Made by a program: the position numbers and the translations under genes | Source of the DNA: Flavimaricola marinus | Lineage (GTDB): Bacteria > Pseudomonadota > Alphaproteobacteria > Rhodobacterales > Rhodobacteraceae | Reading direction: 5' to 3' | NCBI RefSeq assembly: GCF_900184895.1 | Contig: NZ_FXZK01000009.1 | Coordinates: 1-64,000, forward strand | Length of the DNA stretch: 64,000 bases | Shown: positions 33,840 through 42,843 of the stretch, piece by piece | Position numbering within the stretch: position 1 is the stretch's first letter | Layout of the letters: every line of letters begins with the position of its first letter | Notes under the pieces: generated by a model | Told to the model about the DNA's origin: nothing | What the model saw: the letters and a program-made list of their open reading frames with translations, nothing else | The model's database searches: none

Positions 33840-34742
33840 CTATCCTGTGGTCAGGCCGGACCGGCCGCAGATTTCAATGATGTGATCGTATCCGAGTTTG
33901 GAATAGTCGAAGGGCGGTGCCTTGGCCGGGTCCTGTTCGGCCTCGACAACGATCCAGCCATCATAGTCGATGGCCTTCAGCCGATCGGTAATGGCTTGGA
34001 AGTCGATGCAGCCGTCAGGGTCGCCGGGAACTGAATAGACCCCAGCGGCGACGCCATCGAGAAAGCTCTTGTCCTCTGCACGCACCCAATCCAGCACCGG
34101 CTGCCGCACATCCTTGAAATGAACGTGGTGGACGCGGTGGCCCCATTTGTCGAGCACGGCCAAGGGATCGGCATCGGCGAAGTGCAGGTGGCCTGTGTCA
34201 TAGAGAAGCGTCAGGTCTTCGGTGGAGCCTTCCATCAACCAATCGATGTCTTCGGCGTCCTGCACCATGGCCCCCATGTGATGATGGTAGCTCAACACAA
34301 CGCCCTGATCGGCGGACCACTTGGCCAGCTCGGACAGCTTTGCGCCATAGGCCATGACCTTGTCACGGGTCAGCTTGGGGCGGCGGCTGACGGGGGTGTT
34401 GATCATGCCCTGAATGGTATTGGAACATTCGGCATAGACGATACAGGGCGCATTCAGCGCGGCGAACTGCTCCACTTGCTGGCGGATCGCGGCCTGTTCT
34501 TCTTCGACCGGGCTGACCATCAGGTTGCCCGAACACCACCCGCCGCAAAGCGACACGCCATAGCGGTCGAGATAGGCGCGCAAGCCCGCCGTATCTGCAG
34601 GCATCCGACGCCCGCGTTCGACGCCGGAGTAGCCGATCTTAGACGCGTCCTCCATGGCCCCTTCGGTCGTGAAGTCTTTGGTCAGCTCTGGCAGGTCGTC
34701 GTTTTGCCAGGCGATCAGGGAGATACCGATCTTTACACTCAT
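33840..34742 (-). CDS. iolE: myo-inosose-2 dehydratase
   Basis: This 300-residue TIM-barrel enzyme removes water from 2-keto-myo-inositol to give the trihydroxycyclohexane-dione. The IolE segments ISLIAWQNDDLPEL and LSYHHHMGAMVQ are clear, with metal-site residues in LLYDTGHLHF and HVHFKDVR. The ATG at 34742-34740 shares one base with the iolD stop (TGATG), which fixes the start and implies coupling. Confidence 0.95.
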   Translation of the reverse strand: MSVKIGISLIAWQNDDLPELTKDFTTEGAMEDASKIGYSGVERGRRMPADTAGLRAYLDRYGVSLCGGWCSGNLMVSPVEEEQAAIRQQVEQFAALNAPCIVYAECSNTIQGMINTPVSRRPKLTRDKVMAYGAKLSELAKWSADQGVVLSYHHHMGAMVQDAEDIDWLMEGSTEDLTLLYDTGHLHFADADPLAVLDKWGHRVHHVHFKDVRQPVLDWVRAEDKSFLDGVAAGVYSVPGDPDGCIDFQAITDRLKAIDYDGWIVVEAEQDPAKAPPFDYSKLGYDHIIEICGRSGLTTG

Positions 34743-36574
34743 CAATTTGCCCGTTGGTTCTGCTTGTTTTTGATGTAGTTGGCGTGGGCGGCATTCACCT
34801 CGGACCGCTCCGAGACTTCGGGCACACCGACGTCCCACCACGTCCCGCCGGGCTCCGTCGACGGATAAGGATCTGTGTCGATGACGACCACATAGGGGCC
34901 CTTGATACCGTCGCGCTTCGCCAGCGCCTCTTGGAGTTCGGCAATCGAGGTCACCTTGAGAGACGTCGCGCCCATTGCTTCGGCATGTTTGGCGAAATCG
35001 ATGTTGGAATTCTCACCACCGATCGCGTGATCCAGCAGGTTGTTGAACTCCGCCCCGCCGGTGCCCATCTGCAGCCGGTTGATGCAGCCATAGCCGCGAT
35101 TGTCGGTGACGACCACGGTGAAGGAAATGCCCATCATCGCCGCTGTCGCCATCTCGGAATTGGCCATCATGTAGGTGCCGTCGCCGGTGAAGCAGATGAC
35201 GTCCCGCTCTGGTTCGGCCATCTTGATCCCCATGGCGCCGGCGATCTCATACCCCATACACGAGAAACCGTATTCCATATGATAGGAGCCGGGGCGCCCG
35301 GCCTTCCACAATTTGTGCAATTCGCCCGGCATGGTCCCCGCGGCGCACATGGCAACGGTGTTTTCGTTCGCCGCACGCTGAACCGCGCCGACCACCTGCA
35401 TGTCGGTCGGCAAGGCATTGCCTTCGGCTGGGGCGTCGGTCAGCGGGTCTACTTTGCCGAACCAGTCGGCTTTCATCGCCTTGGCATCGCCATCGAAACG
35501 TTTTGCTTCGAGTGCTGTGCCCAATTCCTCGAGCCCTACCCGGGCATCCGCCAACAACGGCATCGCGCCGTGTTTTGCCGCGTCGTAGGCCGCTACGTTC
35601 AGGCTGATGATCCGCCGGTCGGCGTTGGCAAAGAGCCCCCATGACCCGGTCGTGAAATCCTGAAACCGGGTTCCCACCCCAAGGATCACATCGGCTTCGG
35701 CGCAAACATCGTTCGCGGGCTCGCCGCCGGTGACGCCGATAGGGCCAAGGTTCAGCGGGTGGTCCCACGGCAACGCCGATTTGCCAGCCTGCGTTTCGGC
35801 CACGGGGATATTGTGTGCCTCGGCAAACGTCTTCAGCGCCTGAGTCGCCTCGGCATAATGCACGCCGCCGCCGGCCACGATCACCGGGCGTTTGGCGCTC
35901 TTCAGAAGGTCCGCCACGCGCCCCAATTCGCCCGTATCCGGCCGGATGCGGCGGGTGTACCAAATCGTCGGCTCAAAGAAGCTGACGGGGTAGTCGAAGG
36001 CTTCAGCCTGCACGTCCTGACAGAACGACAGTGTCACCGGGCCGCAATCGGCCGGGTCGGTCATGGTCCGGAAGGCGCGCGGCAGGGCCGTCAGAAGCTG
36101 TTCGGGCCGCGTGATCCGGTCGAAGTAGCGGCTGACGGGTTTGAACGCATCGTTGACCGACACGGTCCCGTCACCGAAATCCTCGACCTGCTGCAGCACC
36201 GGGTCAGGACCACGATTGGCAAAGACATCGCCCGGCACCAGAAGGACAGGCAGGCGATTGACATGCGCAAGCCCTGCTGCCGTCACCATATTGAGTGCCC
36301 CCGGCCCGATCGACGAGGTAACCATCATGGCACGATTGCGACGCAATTGTTTGGAATAGGCAATGGCGGCGTGAGCCATCGTCTGTTCGTTATGACCACG
36401 GTAGGTCGTCAGGCTATCCCGCGAGGCGTGCAGCGCCTCACCGATGCCGGCCACGTTGCCGTGGCCGAAAATGGCCCAGCAGCACGCGATGAAAGGCTGA
36501 TTGTCCTCGGTCAGCTGAGCCGCGACATAGCGCACCATCGCCTGAGCGGCGGTCAGTCGGATCGTCTTGGTCAT
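34742..36574 (-). CDS. iolD: 3D-(3,5/4)-trihydroxycyclohexane-1,2-dione hydrolase
   Basis: This 610-residue ThDP-dependent enzyme opens the cyclohexane-dione ring to 5-deoxy-glucuronate. It has the catalytic Glu in YRGHNEQTMAHAA and the ThDP motif running from GDGTYMMAN to VTDNRGYGCINR. The start ATG at 36574 overlaps the iolC stop by 4 bp (ATGA). Unlike the acetolactate-synthase-like gene at 16482-18110, the sequence and the iolC/iolE neighbours make the substrate assignment secure. Confidence 0.96.
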   Translation of the reverse strand: MTKTIRLTAAQAMVRYVAAQLTEDNQPFIACCWAIFGHGNVAGIGEALHASRDSLTTYRGHNEQTMAHAAIAYSKQLRRNRAMMVTSSIGPGALNMVTAAGLAHVNRLPVLLVPGDVFANRGPDPVLQQVEDFGDGTVSVNDAFKPVSRYFDRITRPEQLLTALPRAFRTMTDPADCGPVTLSFCQDVQAEAFDYPVSFFEPTIWYTRRIRPDTGELGRVADLLKSAKRPVIVAGGGVHYAEATQALKTFAEAHNIPVAETQAGKSALPWDHPLNLGPIGVTGGEPANDVCAEADVILGVGTRFQDFTTGSWGLFANADRRIISLNVAAYDAAKHGAMPLLADARVGLEELGTALEAKRFDGDAKAMKADWFGKVDPLTDAPAEGNALPTDMQVVGAVQRAANENTVAMCAAGTMPGELHKLWKAGRPGSYHMEYGFSCMGYEIAGAMGIKMAEPERDVICFTGDGTYMMANSEMATAAMMGISFTVVVTDNRGYGCINRLQMGTGGAEFNNLLDHAIGGENSNIDFAKHAEAMGATSLKVTSIAELQEALAKRDGIKGPYVVVIDTDPYPSTEPGGTWWDVGVPEVSERSEVNAAHANYIKNKQNQRAN

Positions 36575-38490
36575 ACGGCGTTCTCCGAATTCAGCCGCGC
36601 CTCGGCGCGGGCCTTGTCCCAAATCTCGCAAAGGCGCTGGAAGTTGTCCGCCATCTCGGTGACAGCCTCCCCGCCTGTGATATTGCCGGCCAGCCAGTTG
36701 CGGGCGGCATTGCCAAAGATCGTCCGGCCGACGGCGAAACCTTTGACCAGCGGCTGCTTGGCGGCAAGAGCAAAACTCGCCGCCAGTTCTTCTTCTGGCG
36801 CGTCGAGGCCCAGCACGACGATACCGCGGGTCCGCGGATCGTTGCGTTTGATCGCGGCGACGGCGTTTGCCCAAGCGGCGTCGGTCTTGAACGGCTCCAG
36901 TTTCCACCAATCCGGATAGACCCCGGCATCGTAGAACGCCTGGATCAGAGTGGCAGAGGTATCATCGTCGACGGGACCAACCTTGGATGGAATGATCTCC
37001 AACAAAAATTCGAGATTGTTGCGCCGCGCCGCGGTGAACAGCCGCTTGACCCGCGCGACCTGCATTTTCGCCGTCTTTTCGTCATCGTCCGGGTGACAGA
37101 ATACGAGCAGTTTTACGACATTTTCCCGAGCCCATTCGCGCAGCCCGCCGAGGTCGTCGCCCAGTTCGGGTTCGAATTCGATCGGCCGCGATCCCGGCAA
37201 TTCCGTCGGCCGGCCGATCCAGAGCCCGGAACCCGTCGCCTTGTGCAGAGCCGAGCGTCCGATCCGATTGTCGCAAAGAATGCCGAAACCGGGCTGACCG
37301 CCTTGGATCCTGAGCGCCGCCTCAAGGCACAGCTCCTTGAAGTCGGACCCTTTTTCCAGCGTGTAACCCGGCATCTCCTCTAGCTGGAGGCGGTGATCGA
37401 AGGCAAAAGTCTTTACCGAAGACCAGTCACCGGCGCGATTGGTGGCCCAATGCACTTGCTCCAACTCGGGGTCATTGCGCAGATCAGGGCGTTTGATCCC
37501 ACGTTCGAAGAAGAACTGGAGTTCTTCCCAGCTGGGATATGCGGGCGTGCAGCCGTGGCGCGATACCGCGAAAGCGCCGCAAGCGTTGGCGTATTTAAGC
37601 GCCGTGGGCCAATCCTCGCCGTCGAGCCATCCCTTGAGCAGGCCGGACATGAACCCATCCCCCGCGCCCAGCACGTTGAACACCTCGATCGGGAATCCTG
37701 GGCCTGCTTCGCCCTCGTCGAGGCTGTCGGGCACATCGCCCGTAAACGCCACAGCCCCGTCTGCGCCGCGCTTGCAGACCAGCGTCGCCTTCGACACGGC
37801 GCGCACCGCACGCAACGCGGCAATGGTGTCCGTCGAACCGCCGGCGATGTGAAACTCTTCTTCTGTTCCCACGATGAGGTCGAACAGGTGCAGCGTCGAT
37901 TGCAGCTTGGCCGTCACGGCCTCGCTTTCCACGAAACGGCTTTCGCCGTCGCCGTGCCCTGCCACACCCCAAAGGTTCGGCCGGTAGTCGATGTCGAGCG
38001 CGGTCTGAAGGCCCGCCTCGCGTGCGATTTGGAGCGCCTTAAGCGTGGCTGCCTCGACTTGTGGATGGCTCAGATGGGTGCCTGTCGCCACGACGGCACG
38101 CGCCTGACGGATGAAGTCCGGGTCGATGTCGTCCTCGGTCAACCCCATATCGGCGCAGTTTTCGCGATAGAAAATCAGCGGGAACTGCTCCTGATCGCGG
38201 ATCCCGAGCAGGACAAGGGCCGTCAGTCGATCGGGATCGGTTTTGACACCATCCGTGTTGACGCCCTCACGCTCCAGTTGCTCGCGGATGAACCGGCCCA
38301 TGTGTTCATCACCGACGCCGGTGATGACCGCCGACTTCAGCCCAAGTCGCGCCGTGCCGCAGGCGATGTTTGTCGGAGAGCCGCCGATATACTTGTCGAA
38401 CGCCCCCATGTCCTCCAGTCGCCCGCCAATCTGGGCACCATAGAGATCGACCGAGGACCGGCCAATCGTGATCAGATCGAGTTTAGCCAT
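36571..38490 (-). CDS. iolC: 5-dehydro-2-deoxygluconokinase with DUF2090 aldolase-like domain
   Basis: This 639-residue protein joins a PfkB-family kinase (about residues 1-325, with GGSPTNIACGTARLG and the catalytic NVLGAGDGFMSGLLKG) to a C-terminal DUF2090 domain (about 330-639). The kinase phosphorylates 2-deoxy-5-keto-gluconate. The DUF2090 part has an aldolase-like fold and in alphaproteobacterial annotation is taken to supply the IolJ step, splitting the product into DHAP and malonate semialdehyde. That fits the lack of a separate iolJ here. I chose the ATG at 38490 (MAKLDLITIG); an upstream extension would cross two hairpins. Confidence 0.93.
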   Translation of the reverse strand: MAKLDLITIGRSSVDLYGAQIGGRLEDMGAFDKYIGGSPTNIACGTARLGLKSAVITGVGDEHMGRFIREQLEREGVNTDGVKTDPDRLTALVLLGIRDQEQFPLIFYRENCADMGLTEDDIDPDFIRQARAVVATGTHLSHPQVEAATLKALQIAREAGLQTALDIDYRPNLWGVAGHGDGESRFVESEAVTAKLQSTLHLFDLIVGTEEEFHIAGGSTDTIAALRAVRAVSKATLVCKRGADGAVAFTGDVPDSLDEGEAGPGFPIEVFNVLGAGDGFMSGLLKGWLDGEDWPTALKYANACGAFAVSRHGCTPAYPSWEELQFFFERGIKRPDLRNDPELEQVHWATNRAGDWSSVKTFAFDHRLQLEEMPGYTLEKGSDFKELCLEAALRIQGGQPGFGILCDNRIGRSALHKATGSGLWIGRPTELPGSRPIEFEPELGDDLGGLREWARENVVKLLVFCHPDDDEKTAKMQVARVKRLFTAARRNNLEFLLEIIPSKVGPVDDDTSATLIQAFYDAGVYPDWWKLEPFKTDAAWANAVAAIKRNDPRTRGIVVLGLDAPEEELAASFALAAKQPLVKGFAVGRTIFGNAARNWLAGNITGGEAVTEMADNFQRLCEIWDKARAEARLNSENAV

Positions 38491-38521
38491 AACAGCGCCT
38501 ATCCATTTCTTTTCCAAATTC

Positions 38522-38591
38522 GTGGGACTGCCAGATGTTGATCCGCCAGTCCCACCACCATTCACGTCTACAGGGAGGTTAGTGAATGGTG
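38522..38591. other. Two back-to-back hairpins between the ABC ATPase gene and iolC
   Basis: GTGGGACTG at 38522-38530 pairs with CAGTCCCAC at 38547-38555 (9 bp, 16-nt loop). Directly adjoining it, CACCATTCAC at 38556-38565 pairs with GTGAATGGTG at 38582-38591 (10 bp, 16-nt loop). There is no T-run. They lie in the 115-bp gap between transporter and catabolic genes and probably protect or end part of the transcripts. Confidence 0.6.
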
Positions 38592-38605
38592 TAGCAAGTT
38601 GCTCG

Positions 38606-39427
38606 TCAGACGGTGCCTTCGAGCGATCCTTCGAGTTGGGCAAGCTCTTGCCCCCCGGCCATCAGGTCCTGCAATTCTTCAGGGCTGATCTCACCGCGTT
38701 TGGCGGTTCCGAGGGTCTTGCCCCGGTTGAGGACCGTGAAGCGATCCCCGACTGCGAGCGCATGGCGCACGTTGTGGCTGATGAAGACCACACCCACGCC
38801 CTGACTGCGGACCTTGTCGATCGTGGCCAGAACGTTCGACGTCTGTCGCACACCAAGGGCCGATGTCGGCTCATCGAGGATCAGGACTTTCGCACCGAAA
38901 TAGACCGCACGAGCGATGGCAACCGTTTGACGTTCGCCACCCGACAGTGTCCCGACCGCCTGATCCGGCCCGCGCAGATTGATCCCCATCTTGCGCATCT
39001 CGGTCATGGTGATCTCGTTGGCCTGTTCCACGTCGAAGCGTTTGGTCAAGCCGCGGCCTTTGGTCGGTTCGCGTCCCATGAAGAAGTTGCGTGCGACCGA
39101 CATCAGCGGGATCATCGCCAGATCCTGGAACACGGTCGCAATGCCAGCCTCCATCGAATCGCGCGGCGTGGCAAAACTCATCGGCTTGCCTTCGAACAGG
39201 ATTTCCCCGTGCGTCGGCTGATGAACCCCTGACATCGTCTTGATGAAGGTCGATTTGCCGGCGCCATTGTCGCCCAGCAGGCAGTGGCATTCGCCGGGCC
39301 GAATGTCGAAGCTGACACCGGCAAGTGCGATGATATTGCCGAAGTGCTTCTCGATATTCTTCATCTGGACGATCGGGGGAACACTGTCCTTCACTTCGCC
39401 ATGGTGGAATTTGCTGTCTTCTGACAT
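38606..39427 (-). CDS. Sugar/inositol ABC transporter ATP-binding protein
   Basis: This 273-residue protein is a single ABC ATPase domain. Walker A is GDNGAGKST (residues about 53-61), the signature motif [15 protein letters not shown] and Walker [12 protein letters not shown]. Unlike RbsA or XylG it has one nucleotide-binding domain, so it should act as a homodimer. With the adjacent permease and binding protein it forms a CUT2-type importer, which the flanking iol genes suggest is for myo-inositol (IatA role). Confidence 0.9.
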   Translation of the reverse strand: MSEDSKFHHGEVKDSVPPIVQMKNIEKHFGNIIALAGVSFDIRPGECHCLLGDNGAGKSTFIKTMSGVHQPTHGEILFEGKPMSFATPRDSMEAGIATVFQDLAMIPLMSVARNFFMGREPTKGRGLTKRFDVEQANEITMTEMRKMGINLRGPDQAVGTLSGGERQTVAIARAVYFGAKVLILDEPTSALGVRQTSNVLATIDKVRSQGVGVVFISHNVRHALAVGDRFTVLNRGKTLGTAKRGEISPEELQDLMAGGQELAQLEGSLEGTV

Positions 39428-39428
39428 A

Positions 39429-40538
39429 TCAACGCTCCCCCGTTACGCGCTTGCGAATGGCATTGTTGAACAGAACCGCGATAAGAAGCATCCCGCCAAG
39501 GAAGACTTGGAACCAGTCCTGATCGAAGCCGGTGTAGGTCAATCCGATCACCACCATCCCGAAGATGATGGAGCCGAAGAAAGCCCCGATGGCCGACCCA
39601 TAGCCGCCGGTCAGGAGGCATCCGCCGATAACCGCCGCGATGATCGCCTCGAATTCTTTCTGGAACCCGCGCCGCGCATCTGTGGAACCTGCGTCTATCA
39701 CCGTGATGATTGCGACGAGGGCTGCACAACATGCCGTGACCATGAACAAAGTGACCTTCACCTTCCGCACCGGCACGCCGGAGTTGGTCGCCGCGTTGGC
39801 ATCACCGCCCGCTGCAAAGATCCAGTTCCCGATTGGAGTGCGCAACAGAACGTAGGTGGCGACAAGCGCAATGGCGATGAACCAAAGAATCTCGACCGGC
39901 ATTCCCGGCACTTTGGGAGTGCCGTTCTGGAAGGTCTCGATCAGACCTGCTTCGGCCAGCCAGGCGAAAAAGCCCGGAAAGGCGTCGCCGGAGAAGAAAG
40001 GAGCGAGCCAGTCGTTCTCTGTCGCATCGCGGACGCCGCGAAGCTGGGTGGAACCACCGGAGGCCCACTTGAGGCCGACGAGCGAAAGCCCACGCAGAAT
40101 GAACAGGAAGGCCAGTGTCACAATAAAGGAAGGCAACCCGGACCGGATCACGATAAAGCCGTTGATCGCGCCGACACAGGCAGAAAAAACGAAAGTCAGT
40201 GGGATCGCGACAATCAGGGGAAGCCCCCAGACCATGACACAAACCCCGAAGAACAGGCCGGAAAACGCGACCATGGACCCGATCGAGAGGTCGAATTCGC
40301 CGCCGATCATCAGCAGGGCAGCGCCGATGGCGAGGATTCCGAGCTGCGCCGCGGGCGTCATGAAGTTGATAATGCCCGAGGCCGTGAACATCGCGGAGTC
40401 CGCGGTGATCAGAAAGAATATTGTCACCAGCAAAACGCCTGCAATGGCGCCGAGTTCTGGTCGCTTCATCAGGCGAGAGATCAGGGGCTCTGCCTTGATA
40501 CGTTCGTCTGCTTCGAAATTTGGAGCTGAATCGCTCAT
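39429..40538 (-). CDS. Sugar/inositol ABC transporter permease (CUT2 type)
   Basis: This 369-residue membrane protein of the RbsC/XylH family has about 10 hydrophobic segments. The family stretches [20 protein letters not shown] and [26 protein letters not shown]-like regions mark it. It is separated by one base from the ATPase gene and so is cotranscribed. It is the probable membrane path for myo-inositol (IatP role). Confidence 0.9.
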   Translation of the reverse strand: MSDSAPNFEADERIKAEPLISRLMKRPELGAIAGVLLVTIFFLITADSAMFTASGIINFMTPAAQLGILAIGAALLMIGGEFDLSIGSMVAFSGLFFGVCVMVWGLPLIVAIPLTFVFSACVGAINGFIVIRSGLPSFIVTLAFLFILRGLSLVGLKWASGGSTQLRGVRDATENDWLAPFFSGDAFPGFFAWLAEAGLIETFQNGTPKVPGMPVEILWFIAIALVATYVLLRTPIGNWIFAAGGDANAATNSGVPVRKVKVTLFMVTACCAALVAIITVIDAGSTDARRGFQKEFEAIIAAVIGGCLLTGGYGSAIGAFFGSIIFGMVVIGLTYTGFDQDWFQVFLGGMLLIAVLFNNAIRKRVTGER

Positions 40539-40561
40539 CGTCCTCTCTCCCTTTTGGGTCT

Positions 40562-40585
40562 GAGTGGCGCCTTATGGCGCCACTC
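40562..40585. other. Intra-operon hairpin after the binding-protein gene
   Basis: GAGTGGCGCC and GGCGCCACTC form a perfect 10-bp stem with loop TTAT in the 68-bp gap between the binding protein and the permease. Such hairpins are known after periplasmic binding protein genes and allow the receptor to be made in excess. No T-run follows on the minus strand. Confidence 0.65.
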
Positions 40586-40606
40586 GACTTCCACAGCCAA
40601 AAAGGC

Positions 40607-41527
40607 TTAGCGAATGCCCTGTGCGGACAGTTCGATAACCTGACCGGCCTTGTCGGCGGTGATCAGGTTCGGACCGGACGCCACATCGCCGCCGGGCATC
40701 AAGCCGAACTTGGCCTGAAGGGCCATGACGGAGACTGCGAGGTATCCTTGCAGATACTGCTGCTGGTCCAGAGCGAAGGCGGCATCGCCGTCGACGACGG
40801 ACTGTAGGAAGCCTGCCGACAGATCGAAGGTGGCAACGTTGACATCGCGACCGGAAGCCTTGACCGCAGCAACCGAAGGCTCACCGGCGGTGGACGCGCC
40901 CAGCGCCATCACGGTGTCGATGCTTTCGTCGGAAGCCAGAGCAGCAGCGACCTTGGACTCGATCTCGGCCGGGTCGTTGGTGGTCGGCAGTACTGTTACG
41001 GTGCCGCCAAAGCCTTCCTCGAAACCGGCGCAACGCTGGTCGAGAGAGATGTTGCCGACTTCCTGGTTGACGCAGATCGCGTTGGTGCCGCCCATCGCCG
41101 CGAGTTCCTCACCGGCAGCGACGCCAGCATCGTACTCATCCTGACCGACGTGCATTGCAGCACCGAGCTCAGCAGCCTGTGCGCCACCGGCGTTGATCGT
41201 GATGACGGGAATACCTGCGGAGATCGCACGCTCGACCGACGGTCCGAGCGCGTCAGGATCGGGGAATGAAATGATGAGGCCATCGGGCTCTTCGTTCACT
41301 GCAGCGTCGATCAGCTGCGACATCAGAACCATGTCGAAGGTTTCAGGCGAGTTGTAGGACACATTTGCGCCGGTATCGGCAGCCGCCTGGTCAACGCCGG
41401 CTTTCACGACAGACCAGAAGGCATCGTTGGCTTGTCCGTGAACGACGACCGAGATGTCCTGGGCAACTGCGGGCGCCGCAATGGCGATCGCGGCAGCAGA
41501 AACTGCGCCTTTGAAAAAGGTTTTCAT
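40607..41527 (-). CDS. Sugar/inositol ABC transporter substrate-binding protein
   Basis: This 306-residue type I periplasmic binding protein has a signal peptide (MKTFFKGAVSAAAIAIAAPAVAQ in outline, about 23 residues) and begins with DISVVVHGQAND. Segments such as VMALGASTAGEPSVAAVKASG are typical of CUT2 receptors. The ATG at 41527 follows GGGAGGAACC. Location between iolG and the permease supports myo-inositol as ligand (IbpA role). Confidence 0.9.
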   Translation of the reverse strand: MKTFFKGAVSAAAIAIAAPAVAQDISVVVHGQANDAFWSVVKAGVDQAAADTGANVSYNSPETFDMVLMSQLIDAAVNEEPDGLIISFPDPDALGPSVERAISAGIPVITINAGGAQAAELGAAMHVGQDEYDAGVAAGEELAAMGGTNAICVNQEVGNISLDQRCAGFEEGFGGTVTVLPTTNDPAEIESKVAAALASDESIDTVMALGASTAGEPSVAAVKASGRDVNVATFDLSAGFLQSVVDGDAAFALDQQQYLQGYLAVSVMALQAKFGLMPGGDVASGPNLITADKAGQVIELSAQGIR

Positions 41528-41634
41528 GTGGGTTCCTCCCATTGGTTGGCTTTTGTGCCGGCCAGACCGGCATTTACGCTACGCGGCGAACCGCGCACTC
41601 CACATCGCCCCCATAAGAGGACGAATGCCTCCGA

Positions 41635-42657
41635 TCAGGCCGCCGCGCCGCGGCCTGAAATCCCTGGAATCTCTGTCATGGCGACGGGCCGCCCGGATTT
41701 GACAGACCGCGTCGCGGCCTCGGCCATTGCGAGCGCGGCGACACCGTCATGCAAGTTGACCGGCATGTCCGACTTGGCTTGGGCTGCCCGGACGAAAGCC
41801 GCCCATTCGGCTTTGTAGGCAGGCATGTAACGCTCAAGGAAGAAGTAGGTGGGCTTGGCACTGACCACCCCGGCAGCGGTCGATTTGACCACTGTGTTTT
41901 CCAACATGTTTTGCGCTTGAAGCAGCCCCTCTGAACCCAACACTTCGACCCGCTGATCGTAGCCGTAGACGGCCCGCCGGGAGTTCTTGATCACTGCGAT
42001 GCGACCGTCCGCGTAGGTCAATGTCACTGCCGCGGTGTCAACGTCACCGGCTTCGCCGATGGCTGGATCGACGACGGAGGTTCCGACAGCGCTGACGGAG
42101 ACCGGCGTTTCCCCCATGATGAAGTTCGCCATATCGAAGTCGTGGATCATCATATCCCGGAAAAGGCCGCCCGAGACCTTGATGTATTCGACTGGCGGCG
42201 GAGCGGGGTCGAAGGACGTGATCGACAAGAGTTCGGTCTTGCCGATTTCGCCAGCGTCGATGGCGGCCTTAAGCGCACCGAAGCTAGGATCGAACCGGCG
42301 ATTGAAGCCGATCATGATGCCGGAAGCCTTGTCACCCACTGCGCTCAGGCAAGCGGTCGCACGCTCGAGGCTAAGGTCCACAGGCTTTTCACACAACACG
42401 GCTTTGCCTGCCGCCGCGGCGGCTTCGATCAGGTCAGAGTGCGTGTCCGTGGATGTCGCGATGAGAACAGCATCGATGGAGCTGTCCGCGATGATTTGAT
42501 CCGAGGAACGAACCTCACAACCATAGGTCTTTGCCAGTGCCTGCGCGTTCTTCTCGAACGCATCGGACACAGCGACAAGCTCGCTGTCCGGATGCGCCGA
42601 AATCGCCTGAGCATGAACGTTTCCGATGCGGCCCGCGCCAAGCAATCCAACACGCAT
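41635..42657 (-). CDS. iolG: Inositol 2-dehydrogenase
   Basis: This 340-residue Gfo/Idh/MocA-family enzyme oxidises myo-inositol to 2-keto-myo-inositol, the first step of the pathway. It has the NAD motif GLLGAGRIG at the N-terminus, the conserved lysine in CEKPVDLS and the catalytic pair in MMIHDFDMA. It is the first gene after the divergent regulator region with three operators. About 107 bp separate it from the binding-protein gene. Confidence 0.93.
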   Translation of the reverse strand: MRVGLLGAGRIGNVHAQAISAHPDSELVAVSDAFEKNAQALAKTYGCEVRSSDQIIADSSIDAVLIATSTDTHSDLIEAAAAAGKAVLCEKPVDLSLERATACLSAVGDKASGIMIGFNRRFDPSFGALKAAIDAGEIGKTELLSITSFDPAPPPVEYIKVSGGLFRDMMIHDFDMANFIMGETPVSVSAVGTSVVDPAIGEAGDVDTAAVTLTYADGRIAVIKNSRRAVYGYDQRVEVLGSEGLLQAQNMLENTVVKSTAAGVVSAKPTYFFLERYMPAYKAEWAAFVRAAQAKSDMPVNLHDGVAALAMAEAATRSVKSGRPVAMTEIPGISGRGAAA

Positions 42658-42702
42658 TTTGAGATCCTCCCGATTCTCGTTTGATCACGAACATTCACAT
42701 TT

Positions 42703-42764
42703 TTGCACGCGCGTGCAAGATATTTTTGCACCCGCGTGCAAGAAAGTTTTGCTCGCGGGTGCAA
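42703..42764. promoter_or_regulatory. Three tandem LacI-type operators, 23-bp spacing
   Basis: TTGCACGCGCGTGCAA (42703-42718, perfect palindrome), TTGCACCCGCGTGCAA (42726-42741) and TTGCTCGCGGGTGCAA (42749-42764) start exactly 23 bp apart. The central CG and inverted halves are typical of LacI-family sites. They lie in the iolG-regulator divergent region and should control both directions. Confidence 0.85.
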
Positions 42765-42843
42765 ATATGATGTAATCTTGTTTCCGTGACGCTTTGGCGA
42801 CCGTATCGGTTGCGCCAGACAAGATGCAGAGACGGGTAGGTTT

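Noticed and set aside
42703-42771. Tandem 23-bp repeats considered as a short CRISPR array
   Set aside because: The units are palindromic operators with 7-bp spacers, no cas gene is nearby, and the divergent LacI regulator explains them.
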